A stretch of DNA of 64,000 bases from Gammaproteobacteria bacterium HGW-Gammaproteobacteria-11 (GCA_002840055.1 PGZJ01000005.1:1-64000); one strand, 5' to 3'; positions 30,064 to 40,239 are shown, numbered from the stretch's first letter. The notes: generated by a model not told the origin, from the sequence alone. Numbers and translations are program-made.

Positions 30064-30456
30064 ATGGACTCATTCACCGGCGGCTGCCTGTGCGGCAAGG
30101 TCCGCATCACCGCCACAGGCCGCCCCTACCGCGTCGGTTTGTGCCACTGTATGGATTGCCGCAAACATCACGGCGCGCTCTTTCATGCATCTGCCATATT
30201 TCCGCAGGACGCCGTAACCATCGAAGGCGAAACCCGCGCCTACCAGGGTCGCTACTTCTGCCCGCATTGCGGTTCTTCGGTTTTCTCTCGCACCGCTGAT
30301 GAGATTGAGGTGAACCTGGGCTCGCTGGATGCGCCGGATCAGTTTGTGCCGACTTATGAGCTTTGGGTTGAACGGCGTGAGGGGTGGTTGCCGGAGTTTG
30401 TGGGAGTTAGGCGATATGAAGGGGGTCGCGAGGGGTTGGATCGGGATGAGGATTAA
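30064..30456 (+). CDS. GFA/CENP-V family zinc protein
   Basis: 130 residues from ATG 30064 with GAGGAGG upstream. The GFA fold is recognised from its cysteine ligands: GGCLCGKV (structural zinc), CHCMDCRK and CPHCGSS. The family is named for a glutathione-dependent formaldehyde-activating enzyme, but most members have unknown activity. Complete. A 53-bp piece of this gene, coding EVNLGSLDAPDQFVPT, is repeated about 860 bp downstream. Located within the decayed element region. Confidence 0.9.
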   Translation: MDSFTGGCLCGKVRITATGRPYRVGLCHCMDCRKHHGALFHASAIFPQDAVTIEGETRAYQGRYFCPHCGSSVFSRTADEIEVNLGSLDAPDQFVPTYELWVERREGWLPEFVGVRRYEGGREGLDRDED

Positions 30457-30569
30457 ATTCTGTGAAAGGCCGATTTCCGCCAAAGCAGCCCTTGAGTAAC
30501 TTCGAAATCGGGGCCAACTCAGAGGGGCAGCAGTAGGGCTCTCGTGGTAAGAGCCCGGGTTCTGGATAT

Positions 30570-30941
30570 TTATTCTGGGTGTTTGACGCTCGAAACTAAA
30601 AATTTATATCCGCTGCCATAGCCGGGAAGCGTCAGGCTATGTCCCGGCAGGCACGCCAGCAAAGCACAACCCAGTGGGGAGAAAATCGAAATTTGAGATC
30701 CTTTGCTGTAATTTTTGGCAGTTAAGGTCAGCGTTTGGAACTCCAAAGTTTCTCTATCCAATAAAACAACGGTGCTGTTGATTCGTGCTCGAGGATCATT
30801 AAGGGCTTTTGCCCCATCGAGACCTAAAGACTCCAGTTTTCCCACTACAGTGGCCAGTTCGCGCGGACCAATCATAAGGCAAGTCGAGCCACTGATCTTT
30901 TTTCCGCGCACATGCGCGCGAGCGCCAATAACGGACGACAT
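30570..30941 (-). CDS. GreA/GreB C-terminal-domain protein, Rnk-like
   Basis: 123 residues. The C-terminal half has the GreA/B C-terminal (FKBP-like) pattern ISIFSPLGCALLACLPGHSLTLPGYG, preceded by a strand-rich segment; the N-terminal half is a short helical part as in Rnk regulators of nucleoside diphosphate kinase, which bind RNA polymerase through the secondary channel region without the Gre coiled coil. Divergent from typical Rnk in the first 35 residues. AGGA lies about 10 bp before the ATG. Stand-alone, opposite in strand to its neighbours. Confidence 0.75.
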   Translation of the reverse strand: MSSVIGARAHVRGKKISGSTCLMIGPRELATVVGKLESLGLDGAKALNDPRARINSTVVLLDRETLEFQTLTLTAKNYSKGSQISIFSPLGCALLACLPGHSLTLPGYGSGYKFLVSSVKHPE

Positions 30942-31162
30942 TTCAAAATCCTATGTGATGTTTGAGATAAACGATAAGCCGGGTACGGTTGCCCCGTCCC
31001 GGCTTAATTCAGGAAGGCGAAAGGTCTTGCGGTATTTCTATCAGTCATCGGCATGGCCAATTGGTCTTTCTCGTGTTCAACACTGGCTACCATAAGCTAC
31101 CTGGAAATAAAGACAACTCCGGGGCCATACATATTGTAAAAAGAGAGCATCTGCCCACTTGG

Positions 31163-31215
31163 GAAATTGAAGTGAACCTGGGCTCGCTGGATGCGCCGGA
31201 TCAGTTTGTGCCGAC
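31163..31215 (+). repeat. Fragment of a second GFA gene copy
   Basis: 53 bp identical to 30301-30353 except two synonymous-looking G-to-A differences. It lies inside non-coding DNA with no GFA sequence on either side: a relic of a duplication or recombination event. Confidence 0.9.
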
Positions 31216-31294
31216 GAGAGGTTGCCGAGCGCGACCAGCCGTTGCAGGGGTCATTCGATGTATAACTTGCGACTTACCAAAAGGAGAAGCATCC

Positions 31295-31447
31295 ATGGAA
31301 AGCAACAAGAAAGACCAGCCCTCTGCCATCAAGCTCGCTCGGCAAGTACCTGTAATTGTTAATCTCGCTTTTGATCAAACGGAAGGAAAGCTAAATAATG
31401 CTCCTTCTGAGTCCACGTTTGGTGGTCGACAATACGCCCCGTCATGA
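31295..31447 (+). CDS. Possible small protein, 50 residues
   Basis: ATG preceded by AAAAGGAGAAGC, an excellent ribosome-binding site at ideal distance. The product MESNKKDQPSAIKLARQVPV... is polar with no recognisable motif. A good start signal is the only support; it could be the start of a gene truncated by the rearrangements in this stretch. No other gene lies in 30942-31728. Confidence 0.35.
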   Translation: MESNKKDQPSAIKLARQVPVIVNLAFDQTEGKLNNAPSESTFGGRQYAPS

Positions 31448-31728
31448 GTTGCCATTGGGCGTGAGAGACCTCATAGCGGCCACTCGCGCTCAAGCTGCTT
31501 TACTCTGACCCCAATTTCTACTGCGTCTGTTGATAATAGAAATCCACACACCCGATATTGGTGAGATGAATACGGTGGATGTGCTTAATCGTATTCAGGG
31601 TCAGGGCTTCAGGCTTTGCCGTTTGCTCGGACAGACCTGGCTGTTCACCCGGTCACATGCAGAATGAACTTTACCTAGATTGCGTGCTCGTAATGTTCGG
31701 TTATTCAGTCTCTCAGCAAAGGATTTAA

Positions 31729-33690
31729 ATGTTGCATCCCTCGATCCTGGAGTTCAGCCGCGGGCTGATAGGACAGCGTATTCGCCCGTTTGTGACTATC
31801 TACCTGTTCATGTTGGCATCCTTGTTTGTGTTGCGCTTGTTGCTGATCCTGTTCTATTCGTCCCAGTTCGATGGTCTGGGTGTATTCGATATGCTGCGGG
31901 CTTTTTTGCATGGCCTGCGCTTCGATATCAGTATAGTGACACTGCTTTTTTCTCCTGTTTTGCTGGCGCTCTTGGTGCCTTTGCACTTTGCTATACAACC
32001 AGCATGGCAGCGTTTCTGGTTGACGCTTGGCTTGGTCCCTTGCCTGCTGATTGTGGCTCTGGGATTGGGCAGCCTGGCTTATTTTGGTGAGGTCAGAAGG
32101 CATCTGGGTAGTGAGTTGGTTTTCTTGACAGATGACTGGCCACTTTTACTTGAGTTGGTCGTCAGTTCTAGGCTTGTGCAAGGCCTTCTCGCCATCCTGT
32201 TTCTGCTTATGACCGCTTTCTGCTGGCGCTTGTGGGTTGTGCCTCCGTCCAACAGCAGGAGATTAGCAAGGCCTACCAGCCTGACGGCAGGGTGGGTGGC
32301 CTTGTTGGTGTTGTTACCTGTTCTGGTTCTGGCTGCCCGGGGTGGTGTGCTGGACGGCAAGACCTTGAATATTATTGATGCTTACGCTTTGGGTAGCGAT
32401 GAAGAGGCCAACATTGCCTTGAATGCGGCTTTTACCGTGGTGCATGCGACACGAAATTTGAGTGGCGCCTATGAGCCGCTTATGGCTGCCGAAAACGAAC
32501 TCCTGCTCCGTCAGGAGCATGGTATAGCTAAAACCAATCCCTTTCTGCAGCAGCACGAAAAACCCTACTCCCGTGGTAAAAACGTTGTGGTTATTTTGCT
32601 GGAGAGTTGGAGTTATAACTATATTGATGCTCTGGCTGGGCAAGGTTACGGCGCTACACCGAATTTGGATGCATTGATTGCTGAGTCAAGGGTTTATGAC
32701 CAGCACTTTGCCGCTGGTCAGCGCAGTATCCAGGGCATTCAGGCGATACTCACGGGTGTTCCGGTACTGCCCGGACAGCCCCGTCTGTCGGAGGGTCTGG
32801 AGCTGGTTGATATGTCACGGTTGGGGCACCTTGCCGCGCAAGAGGGTTATCAGAGCCTGATGCTTCAATCGTCTACACGGCGCTCCTTTCGTATGGACTC
32901 GATAGCTGCGAGCCTGGGCTTTGATCATTACTACGGGCAGGAGGATTTGCCTTTATTGCGTGAGTATCCGCAGCCGACACCGCGTTTTGGTTGGGACTAT
33001 GAAGCCCTGATGCACTTTCACAGCAAGCTGAATGATCTGGCGCACCGCCAGCAGCCCTTTTTCGGCTTTGTATTTACTGGAACTACGCATGAACCCTTTG
33101 CTGATCCGGGTGCTGATTTTCATCTTCGCCCGCATGATCATTCTGGGGAAAATGGCTTTATCAATACCTTATATTACTCAGATTGGGCGCTGGGGCAGTT
33201 TATGGCCGCTGCTCGAGATTCCAGTTGGTTTGATGACACCGTTTTTGTTATCACCGCCGATCATGTTCTGCGTGCTGAGAGTAATGACCTGCGTGAACAG
33301 TTTCGTGTCCCTTTGCTGGTTTATGCCCCAGGCTTCATTGAGCCAGGCAGAAGCCAACAAGTTGTTTCTCAATACGATATGATGCCAACCTTTCTCGATT
33401 TGATGGGTGTAACCGAGCCCTTTGTTGCTTTTGGTGAGTCCCTGTTCAGGGATGAATTGGCTGATGAGGCGTGGGTCATTCAGGGTGATGTGTTGGGTAT
33501 TATCCGTGAGGATGCCAGCATAATGCACAGTTTACGTGACAGGTTGGAGCTTACCCGCTCGGATAGGAGTTCAATCAGTGCAGAAAGCTTTGAAGAGCGC
33601 TTGCTGCTTTTATCGCACATCGCTTCAGAAAAGCTTTCTGCGAATCATTGGCTCAAAGGGACTGAATCAAATCACCTGATCTTGCCCTGA
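31729..33690 (+). CDS. LtaS-like membrane phosphotransferase/sulfatase-superfamily protein
   Basis: 653 residues. Five N-terminal transmembrane helices (about 20-40, 55-75, 80-100, 130-155, 165-190) precede a large extracytoplasmic alkaline-phosphatase-superfamily domain from about 285. Metal and active-site motifs: VILLESWSYNY, TPNLDAL, GQRSIQG (candidate nucleophile Ser333, where lipoteichoic-acid synthases usually have Thr), GTTHEPF and ITADHV. The family transfers phosphoglycerol or phosphoethanolamine to glycans at the outer face of the inner membrane. First gene of a three-gene operon with a sialidase-like and a small membrane protein. The substrate is unknown. Confidence 0.85.
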   Translation: MLHPSILEFSRGLIGQRIRPFVTIYLFMLASLFVLRLLLILFYSSQFDGLGVFDMLRAFLHGLRFDISIVTLLFSPVLLALLVPLHFAIQPAWQRFWLTLGLVPCLLIVALGLGSLAYFGEVRRHLGSELVFLTDDWPLLLELVVSSRLVQGLLAILFLLMTAFCWRLWVVPPSNSRRLARPTSLTAGWVALLVLLPVLVLAARGGVLDGKTLNIIDAYALGSDEEANIALNAAFTVVHATRNLSGAYEPLMAAENELLLRQEHGIAKTNPFLQQHEKPYSRGKNVVVILLESWSYNYIDALAGQGYGATPNLDALIAESRVYDQHFAAGQRSIQGIQAILTGVPVLPGQPRLSEGLELVDMSRLGHLAAQEGYQSLMLQSSTRRSFRMDSIAASLGFDHYYGQEDLPLLREYPQPTPRFGWDYEALMHFHSKLNDLAHRQQPFFGFVFTGTTHEPFADPGADFHLRPHDHSGENGFINTLYYSDWALGQFMAAARDSSWFDDTVFVITADHVLRAESNDLREQFRVPLLVYAPGFIEPGRSQQVVSQYDMMPTFLDLMGVTEPFVAFGESLFRDELADEAWVIQGDVLGIIREDASIMHSLRDRLELTRSDRSSISAESFEERLLLLSHIASEKLSANHWLKGTESNHLILP

Positions 33691-33735
33691 CGGGACCTGT
33701 CACGATCACATTTTCACTGAAATGGAAACGCTCCT

Positions 33736-35034
33736 ATGACAATAGATGCCTGGTTCAAGCGCTATCGATGGCCCTGTCTGCCACCCGTTGTTGTGCTCTT
33801 TGGACTGACCTGGTGGCTTAATCCTAGCTATGAGATGGCTGATTTTTCGCTTAGTCATGCTTGGGATGATGCTGCGCCAATCAGCGCTGAGCCGGTTTTT
33901 GAGCGGCGCTTTGTGTCCAGTGATATGGATGACTTTGTGCACTCATCTTCCATTACGGCGCTTCCGGGCGGCGACCTGCTCAGTGTCTGGTTCGCCGGAA
34001 CCCGAGAGGGGGCTGCGGATGTGCAGATTCGATTGGCACGTTTTGATGCGGCTACCGGTGAGTGGGGCGATGAACAAGTCGTTGCAACTCGGGAAATGAC
34101 ACGGGAGGCTGTCGGCAAACCTATTCGCAAGCTCGGCAACCCGGTCATCGCCTTTGCTCCGGATCAGCGCTTGTGGCTGTTTTATGTGTCAGTGTCACTC
34201 GGCGGCTGGGCGGGCAGTGCAATCAATACCATGGTGTCGGATGACCAGGGCGTGTCTTGGTCGGAGCCCAGGCAACTGGTGACCTCACCATTCATCAATA
34301 TCAGTACGCTGGTTCGTAGTGCACCGGTTTTTCATCAGGACGGCTCTATTGGGTTGCCGGTTTACCACGAGTTTCTCGGCAAGTTCCCTGAATACCTCTA
34401 CCTGGACGCCAATGGTTACGTTGTGGATAAATTCCGCATGGTTGACGGTACTCATTCTTTACAGCCGACCATAGTGCCACTGGATGAAAAGCGGGCGATT
34501 GCACTTTTGCGGTACGCTGGTGAAGAAGAAGGGCATGTGCTTGCCACTCTCACAGATGACGCCGGGCAAAGTTGGAGTGATGAGTTTGCGGTAGCACCGT
34601 GGAATCCCAACTCATCGCTGGCGGCGGTTCGTTCACATCGTGACACGTTGTTGGTGGCGCAAAACAATCTGACTGACGGACGTTTTCGTTTGACGCTGGA
34701 TGAGGCGAGTTTCAGCCTCAGTAGCTGGTCTCTGGTCGATACTGTGGATGAATCAACAGACGCCGAGGGCGATCCCATACCCCTTGAACAGTATGTGCCG
34801 ATTTTGCGTGACAAGTTTTTGAATGCCAGTGGACCTGTCCGCCAAGCCTTATTGGATGAGTATATGCAAATGATGGAAGGGCGCGTTTGCAGTCGTGGTT
34901 TATGCAACTTTGATTATGAATACCCTTATCTTATTCGTTCGGATGATGGTCGTTTCCATATGGTCTACTCCTGGAACAACAGCTTTATCAAACACGTTAC
35001 CTTTAACCGAGCCTGGCTGGAGGCGCAACAATGA
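33736..35034 (+). CDS. Membrane-anchored sialidase-superfamily (BNR/Asp-box) protein
   Basis: 432 residues. A single N-terminal helix (about 13-30) after a basic start anchors it with the rest in the periplasm. A six-bladed propeller is suggested by Asp boxes: SDDQGVSWSEP (about 172) and TDDAGQSWSDEF (about 274), with a further degenerate one near the end (RSDDGRFHMVYSW). The HSSSITALPGGDLLSVWFAG start with a RxGAADV..R segment matches sialidase-like families of unknown substrate. Whether true sialidase arginine-triad residues are all present cannot be settled by eye. Overlaps the next gene by 4 bp (ATGA) and lies 45 bp behind the LtaS-like gene. Confidence 0.8.
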   Translation: MTIDAWFKRYRWPCLPPVVVLFGLTWWLNPSYEMADFSLSHAWDDAAPISAEPVFERRFVSSDMDDFVHSSSITALPGGDLLSVWFAGTREGAADVQIRLARFDAATGEWGDEQVVATREMTREAVGKPIRKLGNPVIAFAPDQRLWLFYVSVSLGGWAGSAINTMVSDDQGVSWSEPRQLVTSPFINISTLVRSAPVFHQDGSIGLPVYHEFLGKFPEYLYLDANGYVVDKFRMVDGTHSLQPTIVPLDEKRAIALLRYAGEEEGHVLATLTDDAGQSWSDEFAVAPWNPNSSLAAVRSHRDTLLVAQNNLTDGRFRLTLDEASFSLSSWSLVDTVDESTDAEGDPIPLEQYVPILRDKFLNASGPVRQALLDEYMQMMEGRVCSRGLCNFDYEYPYLIRSDDGRFHMVYSWNNSFIKHVTFNRAWLEAQQ

Positions 35035-35630
35035 TTATTGGCAGTTGGCAGGCCGTTCTTACCCTTGCGCTGTTATTGTTTCTAATCCTGCCCATGGCGC
35101 GTTTGTCCAAGGCGTATCGCTTGGCTGTGTTGCTGGCTATGTTTCTGGTGGCACTCATTCCATTGTCTACCGGGCTAACACTGGCCGGGTTGCTACGCGG
35201 TTTAACCGATGATCTGGCAATCACCTCGGTGCTTTGGCTGGTTGTGGCCAGTCTGATCAGGCTGGGCATGATCCCTGCCATGGGTGCCAATCAGAAGTGG
35301 CCACTATGGTTGTGTTTTGCCGTACTAGGATTGGTGCTTTATCCGGCGGCACTGGGCTTGGGTATGCTTGACACCTACGGTTGGGGTTATCAACCTCGCG
35401 GGCTGATCATTGCAATAGCCCTGATCATGGCATTGATGTTCTGTATTTCGAGTGGCATGGGTGTATTGTTGCTCAGTGTCGCCACCTTGGCTTTCCTGCT
35501 GGACGTCAAACCATCAGATAATTATTGGGACTATCTGCTGGATCCCTTTATTGTGCTTTATTCACTGGGAGCCCTGCTGCGCGGTGCGTACAGTTTTTTA
35601 AAGCGCGGTCCAGTTAGCGCCGAGGCTTGA
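35031..35630 (+). CDS. Polytopic membrane protein of unknown function
   Basis: 199 residues, almost entirely hydrophobic, with about six transmembrane helices (10-30, 37-60, 67-85, 90-110, 125-150, 155-175). No charged motif or known family was recognised. Coupled to the sialidase-like gene by ATGA overlap, so the two products are probably needed together, for instance as an export or lipid-carrier component of a glycan modification pathway. That role is a guess from context. Confidence 0.75.
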   Translation: MIIGSWQAVLTLALLLFLILPMARLSKAYRLAVLLAMFLVALIPLSTGLTLAGLLRGLTDDLAITSVLWLVVASLIRLGMIPAMGANQKWPLWLCFAVLGLVLYPAALGLGMLDTYGWGYQPRGLIIAIALIMALMFCISSGMGVLLLSVATLAFLLDVKPSDNYWDYLLDPFIVLYSLGALLRGAYSFLKRGPVSAEA

Positions 35631-35639
35631 GCTGAATCA

Positions 35640-35952
35640 GGGCGCGCTCAATCAAAGCTGACATGTTGATAGCTTGCGGTAATATCTTGTGGTAGAGTGT
35701 GCCCCCTCAAAACGACCCATGTACGGATCGATAGATGCCCAGCCTTACCGGCCTTACGCCACCATAGTTTTTGTTCCTCTCTTGATGACCTCCGTCATCC
35801 GTGCCGGGCGCACCCGCCCGTGTGCTGAAAAATAAGCGCTCAATAACAAACACCTTCAGCAACAGACCGATACCCCTCGGCGCTGGGTATCTTGTTTTAT
35901 CTCGATTATTGCTGTTTCCAGCAGCGGTAATAAGAATCGGAACACTAGAAAG
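35640..35952 (+). promoter_or_regulatory. Structured leader region upstream of nhaB
   Basis: About 310 non-coding bases contain closely packed perfect small hairpins: GATGAC-CTCC-GTCATC (35784-35799), CGGGCG-CACC-CGCCCG (35805-35820) and GCTG-TTTC-CAGC (about 35909-35920). Two adjacent tetraloop stems separated by five bases argue for a folded RNA. No match to a riboswitch class that I know by sequence; no good terminator or blocked start was identified. Confidence 0.45.
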
Positions 35953-37464
35953 ATGGCCTCTACTCTTGCACATGCGTTTTTGCACAACTTCATGGGCCAT
36001 GCGCCGAATTGGTACAAGCAAACGATTGTTGCTTTTCTGATACTCAATCCCTTGTGTCTATGGCTGATTGGTCCTTACGTTACTGGTTGGCTGCTGGTAG
36101 CCGAGTTTATCTTTACCCTTGCCATGGCCCTCAAGTGCTACCCCTTGTTGCCAGGTGGACTGCTGGCAATCCAGGCGCTGTTGATGGGAATGACAACCCC
36201 CGAAGCCTTGTACGCAGAAATGCTGACGAACTTTCCAGTGATACTGTTGCTGATGTTCATGGTGGCAGGTATTTACTTTATGAAGAGCCTGCTGCTGCTG
36301 GTATTTACCCGCATTTTGCTTGGTGTCCGCTCGAAATCGGCTCTGGCCCTGTTATTTTGTCTCACTGCAGCGGTGCTCTCAGCATTTCTTGATGCGCTGA
36401 CGGTAACCGCTGTGATCATCAGTGTGGCAGTAGGCTTTTATTCGGTTTATCACAAGGTTGCTTCCGCCCCGCCAAAAAACCACGCTGATAGTCCATCCCA
36501 GATCAATGCCGATGATGAACCGCTCGAACTGCACAGGGATGACCTGGAGGTATTCCGTGCCTTTCTGCGCAGCCTGTTGATGCATGGCGCCATAGGGACG
36601 GCATTGGGTGGCGTTGCAACCCTGGTTGGCGAGCCGCAGAATCTGCTGATTGCGCGCACGGCGGGCTGGGATTTCCTGACTTTTTTCCAGCGTATGGCAC
36701 CGGTTAGCCTGCCTGTTTTGCTAGCTGGTTTATGTACGTGTGTCGTATTGGAAAAAACCGCTTTGTTCGGCTACGGCGCAAAACTGCCGCGTAACGTGCG
36801 TCGTGTTCTTGAGGAGTTTGCAGAGCATGAGCGGCATAAGCGAACCCATGCCCAGCGGGCCCAACTGATAATTCAGGCAATTGTGGCTGGGCTCTTGGTA
36901 CTGGGCCTGGCTTTTCATATTGCCGAGGTCGGACTGATCGGGTTGTTGGCAATCGTCCTGATGGCGACCTTCAATGGCGTGACGGATGAGCACCAAATTG
37001 GTAAGGCCTTTCAGGAGGCACTGCCCTTCACCTCCTTGCTGGTGGTGTTCTTTGCCATTGTAGCGGTGATTCACCAACAGCATCTTTTCAGCCCCGTCAT
37101 TGCCTGGGTGCTGGCCCAGCCTGAAGCCGCCCAGCCGGGTATGTTCTTCATTGCCAACGGTCTGCTGTCGATGATCAGCGATAACGTTTTTGTTGCGACG
37201 GTTTATATCAGCGAGATCAAACAGGCGCTGGATGCCGGGAGCATCAGCCGCGAGCACTTCGAGTTGCTCGCTATATCCATCAACACCGGCACCAACTTGC
37301 CCAGTGTGGCAACGCCGAACGGGCAAGCGGCCTTTTTGTTTCTGTTGACCTCGGCCATTGCGCCACTGGTGCGTCTATCCTACGGGCGTATGGTGATCAT
37401 GGCTTTCCCCTATACCCTTGTAATGGGCGGTGTGGGACTTTTTGCGGTAGTGAACTGGGTCTAA
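35953..37464 (+). CDS. nhaB: Na+/H+ antiporter NhaB
   Basis: 503 residues, the family length, starting [22 protein letters not shown]. About twelve transmembrane helices with NhaB hallmarks such as [40 protein letters not shown] and the [12 protein letters not shown] / [17 protein letters not shown] region. It exports sodium in exchange for protons and helps pH and salt homeostasis, apt for a brackish or marine pseudomonad. It has AGAAAG before the ATG and a long upstream leader with hairpins. Confidence 0.95.
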   Translation: MASTLAHAFLHNFMGHAPNWYKQTIVAFLILNPLCLWLIGPYVTGWLLVAEFIFTLAMALKCYPLLPGGLLAIQALLMGMTTPEALYAEMLTNFPVILLLMFMVAGIYFMKSLLLLVFTRILLGVRSKSALALLFCLTAAVLSAFLDALTVTAVIISVAVGFYSVYHKVASAPPKNHADSPSQINADDEPLELHRDDLEVFRAFLRSLLMHGAIGTALGGVATLVGEPQNLLIARTAGWDFLTFFQRMAPVSLPVLLAGLCTCVVLEKTALFGYGAKLPRNVRRVLEEFAEHERHKRTHAQRAQLIIQAIVAGLLVLGLAFHIAEVGLIGLLAIVLMATFNGVTDEHQIGKAFQEALPFTSLLVVFFAIVAVIHQQHLFSPVIAWVLAQPEAAQPGMFFIANGLLSMISDNVFVATVYISEIKQALDAGSISREHFELLAISINTGTNLPSVATPNGQAAFLFLLTSAIAPLVRLSYGRMVIMAFPYTLVMGGVGLFAVVNWV

Positions 37465-37504
37465 GCCCCTCACTTAATTTTCAATTGAACTGGATGGACT
37501 GTGT

Positions 37505-38998
37505 ATGACCCTGATTCAATCAGTAAGGCAGAATTGGTTTTCCAACATACGTGGCGACCTGCTTGCCGGGATTGTCGTGGCTCTGGCCCTTATTCCTGAA
37601 GCCATTGCGTTTTCGATAATTGCTGGTGTTGACCCCAAAGTCGGCTTGTACGCGTCATTTTGCATGGCGGTAGTCATTGCCTTCACAGGTGGTCGCCCGG
37701 GGATGATTTCCGCAGCAACCGGCGCCATGGCTTTGCTTATGGTCACATTGGTCCGTGACCATGGCCTTGAGTACCTGCTTGCAGCCACTATTTTATGCGG
37801 CTTGCTGCAAATAGTGGCAGGCTATATCAAGCTGGGATCATTGATGCGTTTCGTTTCGCGTTCGGTCGTGACCGGCTTTGTTAATGCGCTGGCGATTCTG
37901 ATTTTTATGGCGCAATTGCCTGAGTTGACCAACGTCACTTGGCACGTCTATGCCATGACCGCGGCTGGGCTGTTCATTATCTATCTGTTCCCTTATGTAC
38001 CCAAGATTGGCAAGTTGATTCCTTCGCCGCTGGTCTGCATTGTTGTCTTGACTGTTCTGGCAGTCTATCTGGGGCTGGATATTCGCAATGTTGGCAATAT
38101 GGGAGAGCTGCCCGACACCCTACCGGTATTCTTGTTACCGCAGATTCCCTTGAATCTGGAAACCTTGATGATCATCCTGCCTTATTCGATCGCACTGGCT
38201 GTTGTTGGCCTGCTGGAATCGATGATGACCGCAACCATTGTTGACGACTTGACGGACAGTCCCAGTGACAAGAACCGTGAATGCAAGGGCCAGGGTATCA
38301 GTAACGTAGTGGTCGGCTTCTTTGGGGGTATGGCCTCCTGCGCGATGATTGGTCAGTCAATCATCAATATCAAATCCGGTGGTCGTACCCGTCTCTCTTC
38401 TCTGGCAGCGGGTGTCTTCTTGCTGGTGATGGTGGTGTTTCTTGGTGATTATCTGACCCTGATACCCATGGCAGCACTGGTCGCTGTCATGATCATGGTC
38501 TCGATTGGTACCTTTAGCTGGGACTCGCTGCGGAATCTGAAAAAACATCCGTTGTCGACCAATATCGTCATGATCACTACGGTGGTGGTGGTGGTGGCTA
38601 CCCATAACCTGGCTTATGGCGTATTCGTGGGCGTGTTGCTTGCCGCCATGTTCTTTGCCAACAAGATGGGCCATTACCTGCACATTGGCAGCGATATTGA
38701 TGAGGCGGGCTCAATGCGAACCTACCAGGTTGTTGGTCAGGTGTTTTTCAGCTCATCAGACAAGTTCATTAGCGCCTTTGATTTCAAGGAAGCCCTTGAT
38801 AAGGTGGTCATTGACCTCAGTCGGGCACATTTCTGGGATATCACTGCGGTTGCCGCGCTGGATAAGGTGGTGATCAAGTTCCGCCGTGAGGGGACAGAGG
38901 TTGAGATTCTCGGTATGAACGAGGCCAGCGCAACCATCGTTGATCGCTTTGGTGTGCATGACAAGCCTGACGCCGTTGAAAAGTTGATGGGCCACTGA
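37505..38998 (+). CDS. SulP/SLC26-family anion transporter
   Basis: 497 residues. The transporter begins with the SulP signature [35 protein letters not shown], has about ten to twelve helices to residue 400, and ends in a STAS domain (about 405-495; [24 protein letters not shown]). SulP proteins carry sulfate, bicarbonate or dicarboxylates. Substrate unknown; the [16 protein letters not shown] segment is also found in bicarbonate- and sulfate-type members. The next gene, a universal stress protein, starts at most 20 bp after, as is frequent for this pair. Confidence 0.9.
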   Translation: MTLIQSVRQNWFSNIRGDLLAGIVVALALIPEAIAFSIIAGVDPKVGLYASFCMAVVIAFTGGRPGMISAATGAMALLMVTLVRDHGLEYLLAATILCGLLQIVAGYIKLGSLMRFVSRSVVTGFVNALAILIFMAQLPELTNVTWHVYAMTAAGLFIIYLFPYVPKIGKLIPSPLVCIVVLTVLAVYLGLDIRNVGNMGELPDTLPVFLLPQIPLNLETLMIILPYSIALAVVGLLESMMTATIVDDLTDSPSDKNRECKGQGISNVVVGFFGGMASCAMIGQSIINIKSGGRTRLSSLAAGVFLLVMVVFLGDYLTLIPMAALVAVMIMVSIGTFSWDSLRNLKKHPLSTNIVMITTVVVVVATHNLAYGVFVGVLLAAMFFANKMGHYLHIGSDIDEAGSMRTYQVVGQVFFSSSDKFISAFDFKEALDKVVIDLSRAHFWDITAVAALDKVVIKFRREGTEVEILGMNEASATIVDRFGVHDKPDAVEKLMGH

Positions 38999-39017
38999 AA
39001 TGAATAAGGAGAATAGT

Positions 39018-39875
39018 GTGACCTTAAACACCGTACTTGCCTGTGTGGATGGTTCGAAGTCATCTGTCGCCGTTTGTGACTACGCTGCCTGGGCCAGCCA
39101 GAAACTGGATGCGCCCTTGACCTTTTTGCATGTGCTTGATCATTCGCAATACCCGACCGCCAGTAACCTCTCAGGTAATATCGGTTTGGGTAGCCGTGAG
39201 CACCTGCTCTCTGAGCTGGCCGAACTCGATGAAAAACGCGGCAGACTGATGCGCGAACAGGGACGCCTGCTGCTGGAGGCCGCAGTTGAGCGTGCCAAGG
39301 CTGATGGTGTTGCTGATCCTGCGGTACGCCAACGGCATGGGAACCTGGTAGAAACCTTGGCAGAGGTTGAGCAGGATATTCGTCTTTTGGTGATCGGACG
39401 TGAAGGTGAAGAGGGCGATACGATGGGTGGCCATGTCGGTAGCCACCTTGAGAGCGTGATTCGTACCATGCATCGGCCAATACTGGTTACAGCAGGGGAT
39501 TTTCGTCAGCCGCGCAGCGTGATGCTGGCCTTCGATAATGGCCCCAGCACGCGCAAAGGCATTGATATGATAGCGGCTAGCCCGTTGTTTAGCGGCATGC
39601 CGATTCATCTTGTGATGGTAGGGGCCGACACCAATGATGCTTGGGAATCGGTCAATACGGCGCGGCAAATTCTGGAAAAGGCCGGCCATGAGGTGCACGC
39701 CTGCATACGTGCGGGTGAGGTCGAAAAAGTCCTGCTGGGTTACGAGGAGGAGTTTGACATCGATATGATTGTCATGGGTGCTTATGGGCATTCACGTATA
39801 CGGCAATTCTTTGTTGGCAGCACGACAACCAACATTTTGACCCGCACCCAGCGCCCTCTGTTGTTGTTGCGCTGA
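39018..39875 (+). CDS. Universal stress protein, tandem-domain
   Basis: 285 residues from GTG 39018, which has AAGGAG 6 bp upstream; an ATG at 39000 overlapping the SulP stop would add six residues but has no ribosome-binding site. Two Usp folds: [18 protein letters not shown] (first), and [19 protein letters not shown] (second), the latter with [19 protein letters not shown], the ATP-binding GxxGxSxxxxxxxGS pattern. Likely a nucleotide-binding stress or transporter regulator. Positioned between SulP and a DksA-like gene. Confidence 0.9.
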   Translation: MTLNTVLACVDGSKSSVAVCDYAAWASQKLDAPLTFLHVLDHSQYPTASNLSGNIGLGSREHLLSELAELDEKRGRLMREQGRLLLEAAVERAKADGVADPAVRQRHGNLVETLAEVEQDIRLLVIGREGEEGDTMGGHVGSHLESVIRTMHRPILVTAGDFRQPRSVMLAFDNGPSTRKGIDMIAASPLFSGMPIHLVMVGADTNDAWESVNTARQILEKAGHEVHACIRAGEVEKVLLGYEEEFDIDMIVMGAYGHSRIRQFFVGSTTTNILTRTQRPLLLLR

Positions 39876-39882
39876 AACCATC

Positions 39883-40239
39883 ATGCAGCCAGAGCTTAAA
39901 GCCGAATTGCGAGCGGTGCTTGAATCGCAGATTGCCGGACTCGAGCAGCAGGCATCAGGGCAACAGCTGCGCAGTGAGGCAGTTGAGCTTGATCAGGCCA
40001 AAGTGGGTCGGCTGTCGAGGATGGATGCCCTGCAACAGCAGGCCATGCAGGATGCCACCCAGTCGCGAGTGCTACAGCAATTGCAGCGCCTGCGACACGC
40101 CCTGCAGCGCATGGCTGATGAGGATTATGGTTTTTGCCGGGAATGCGATGAAGCCATTGCCCCGGGCCGGTTGAAAATTGACCCTGCCGTTACCTTGTGT
40201 ATCAAGTGTGCGGCGCAGGAACCAGATCGAGGATATTAA
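39883..40239 (+). CDS. DksA/TraR-family zinc-finger protein
   Basis: 118 residues. An N-terminal coiled coil of about 75 residues is followed by the C4 zinc finger CRECDEAIAPGRLK...LCIKC at the C-terminus. Lacks the DxxDxA coiled-coil tip of true DksA as far as I can see, so an effect on RNA polymerase is uncertain; many such small proteins stand next to Usp or SulP genes. Seven bp downstream of the stress protein; likely the same transcript. Confidence 0.88.
   Translation: MQPELKAELRAVLESQIAGLEQQASGQQLRSEAVELDQAKVGRLSRMDALQQQAMQDATQSRVLQQLQRLRHALQRMADEDYGFCRECDEAIAPGRLKIDPAVTLCIKCAAQEPDRGY

Noticed and set aside
30989-31294. Open frame containing the GFA fragment
   Set aside because: The frame merely passes through the repeated 53 bp; no start signal. 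Only the 31295 start has a good ribosome-binding site.
26167-31728. CRISPR array or tRNA as integration target
   Set aside because: No regularly spaced repeats and no cloverleaf sequence were found.
38737-39480. 247-codon minus-strand frame over the SulP/Usp junction
   Set aside because: Crosses two well-supported genes and has no family resemblance.
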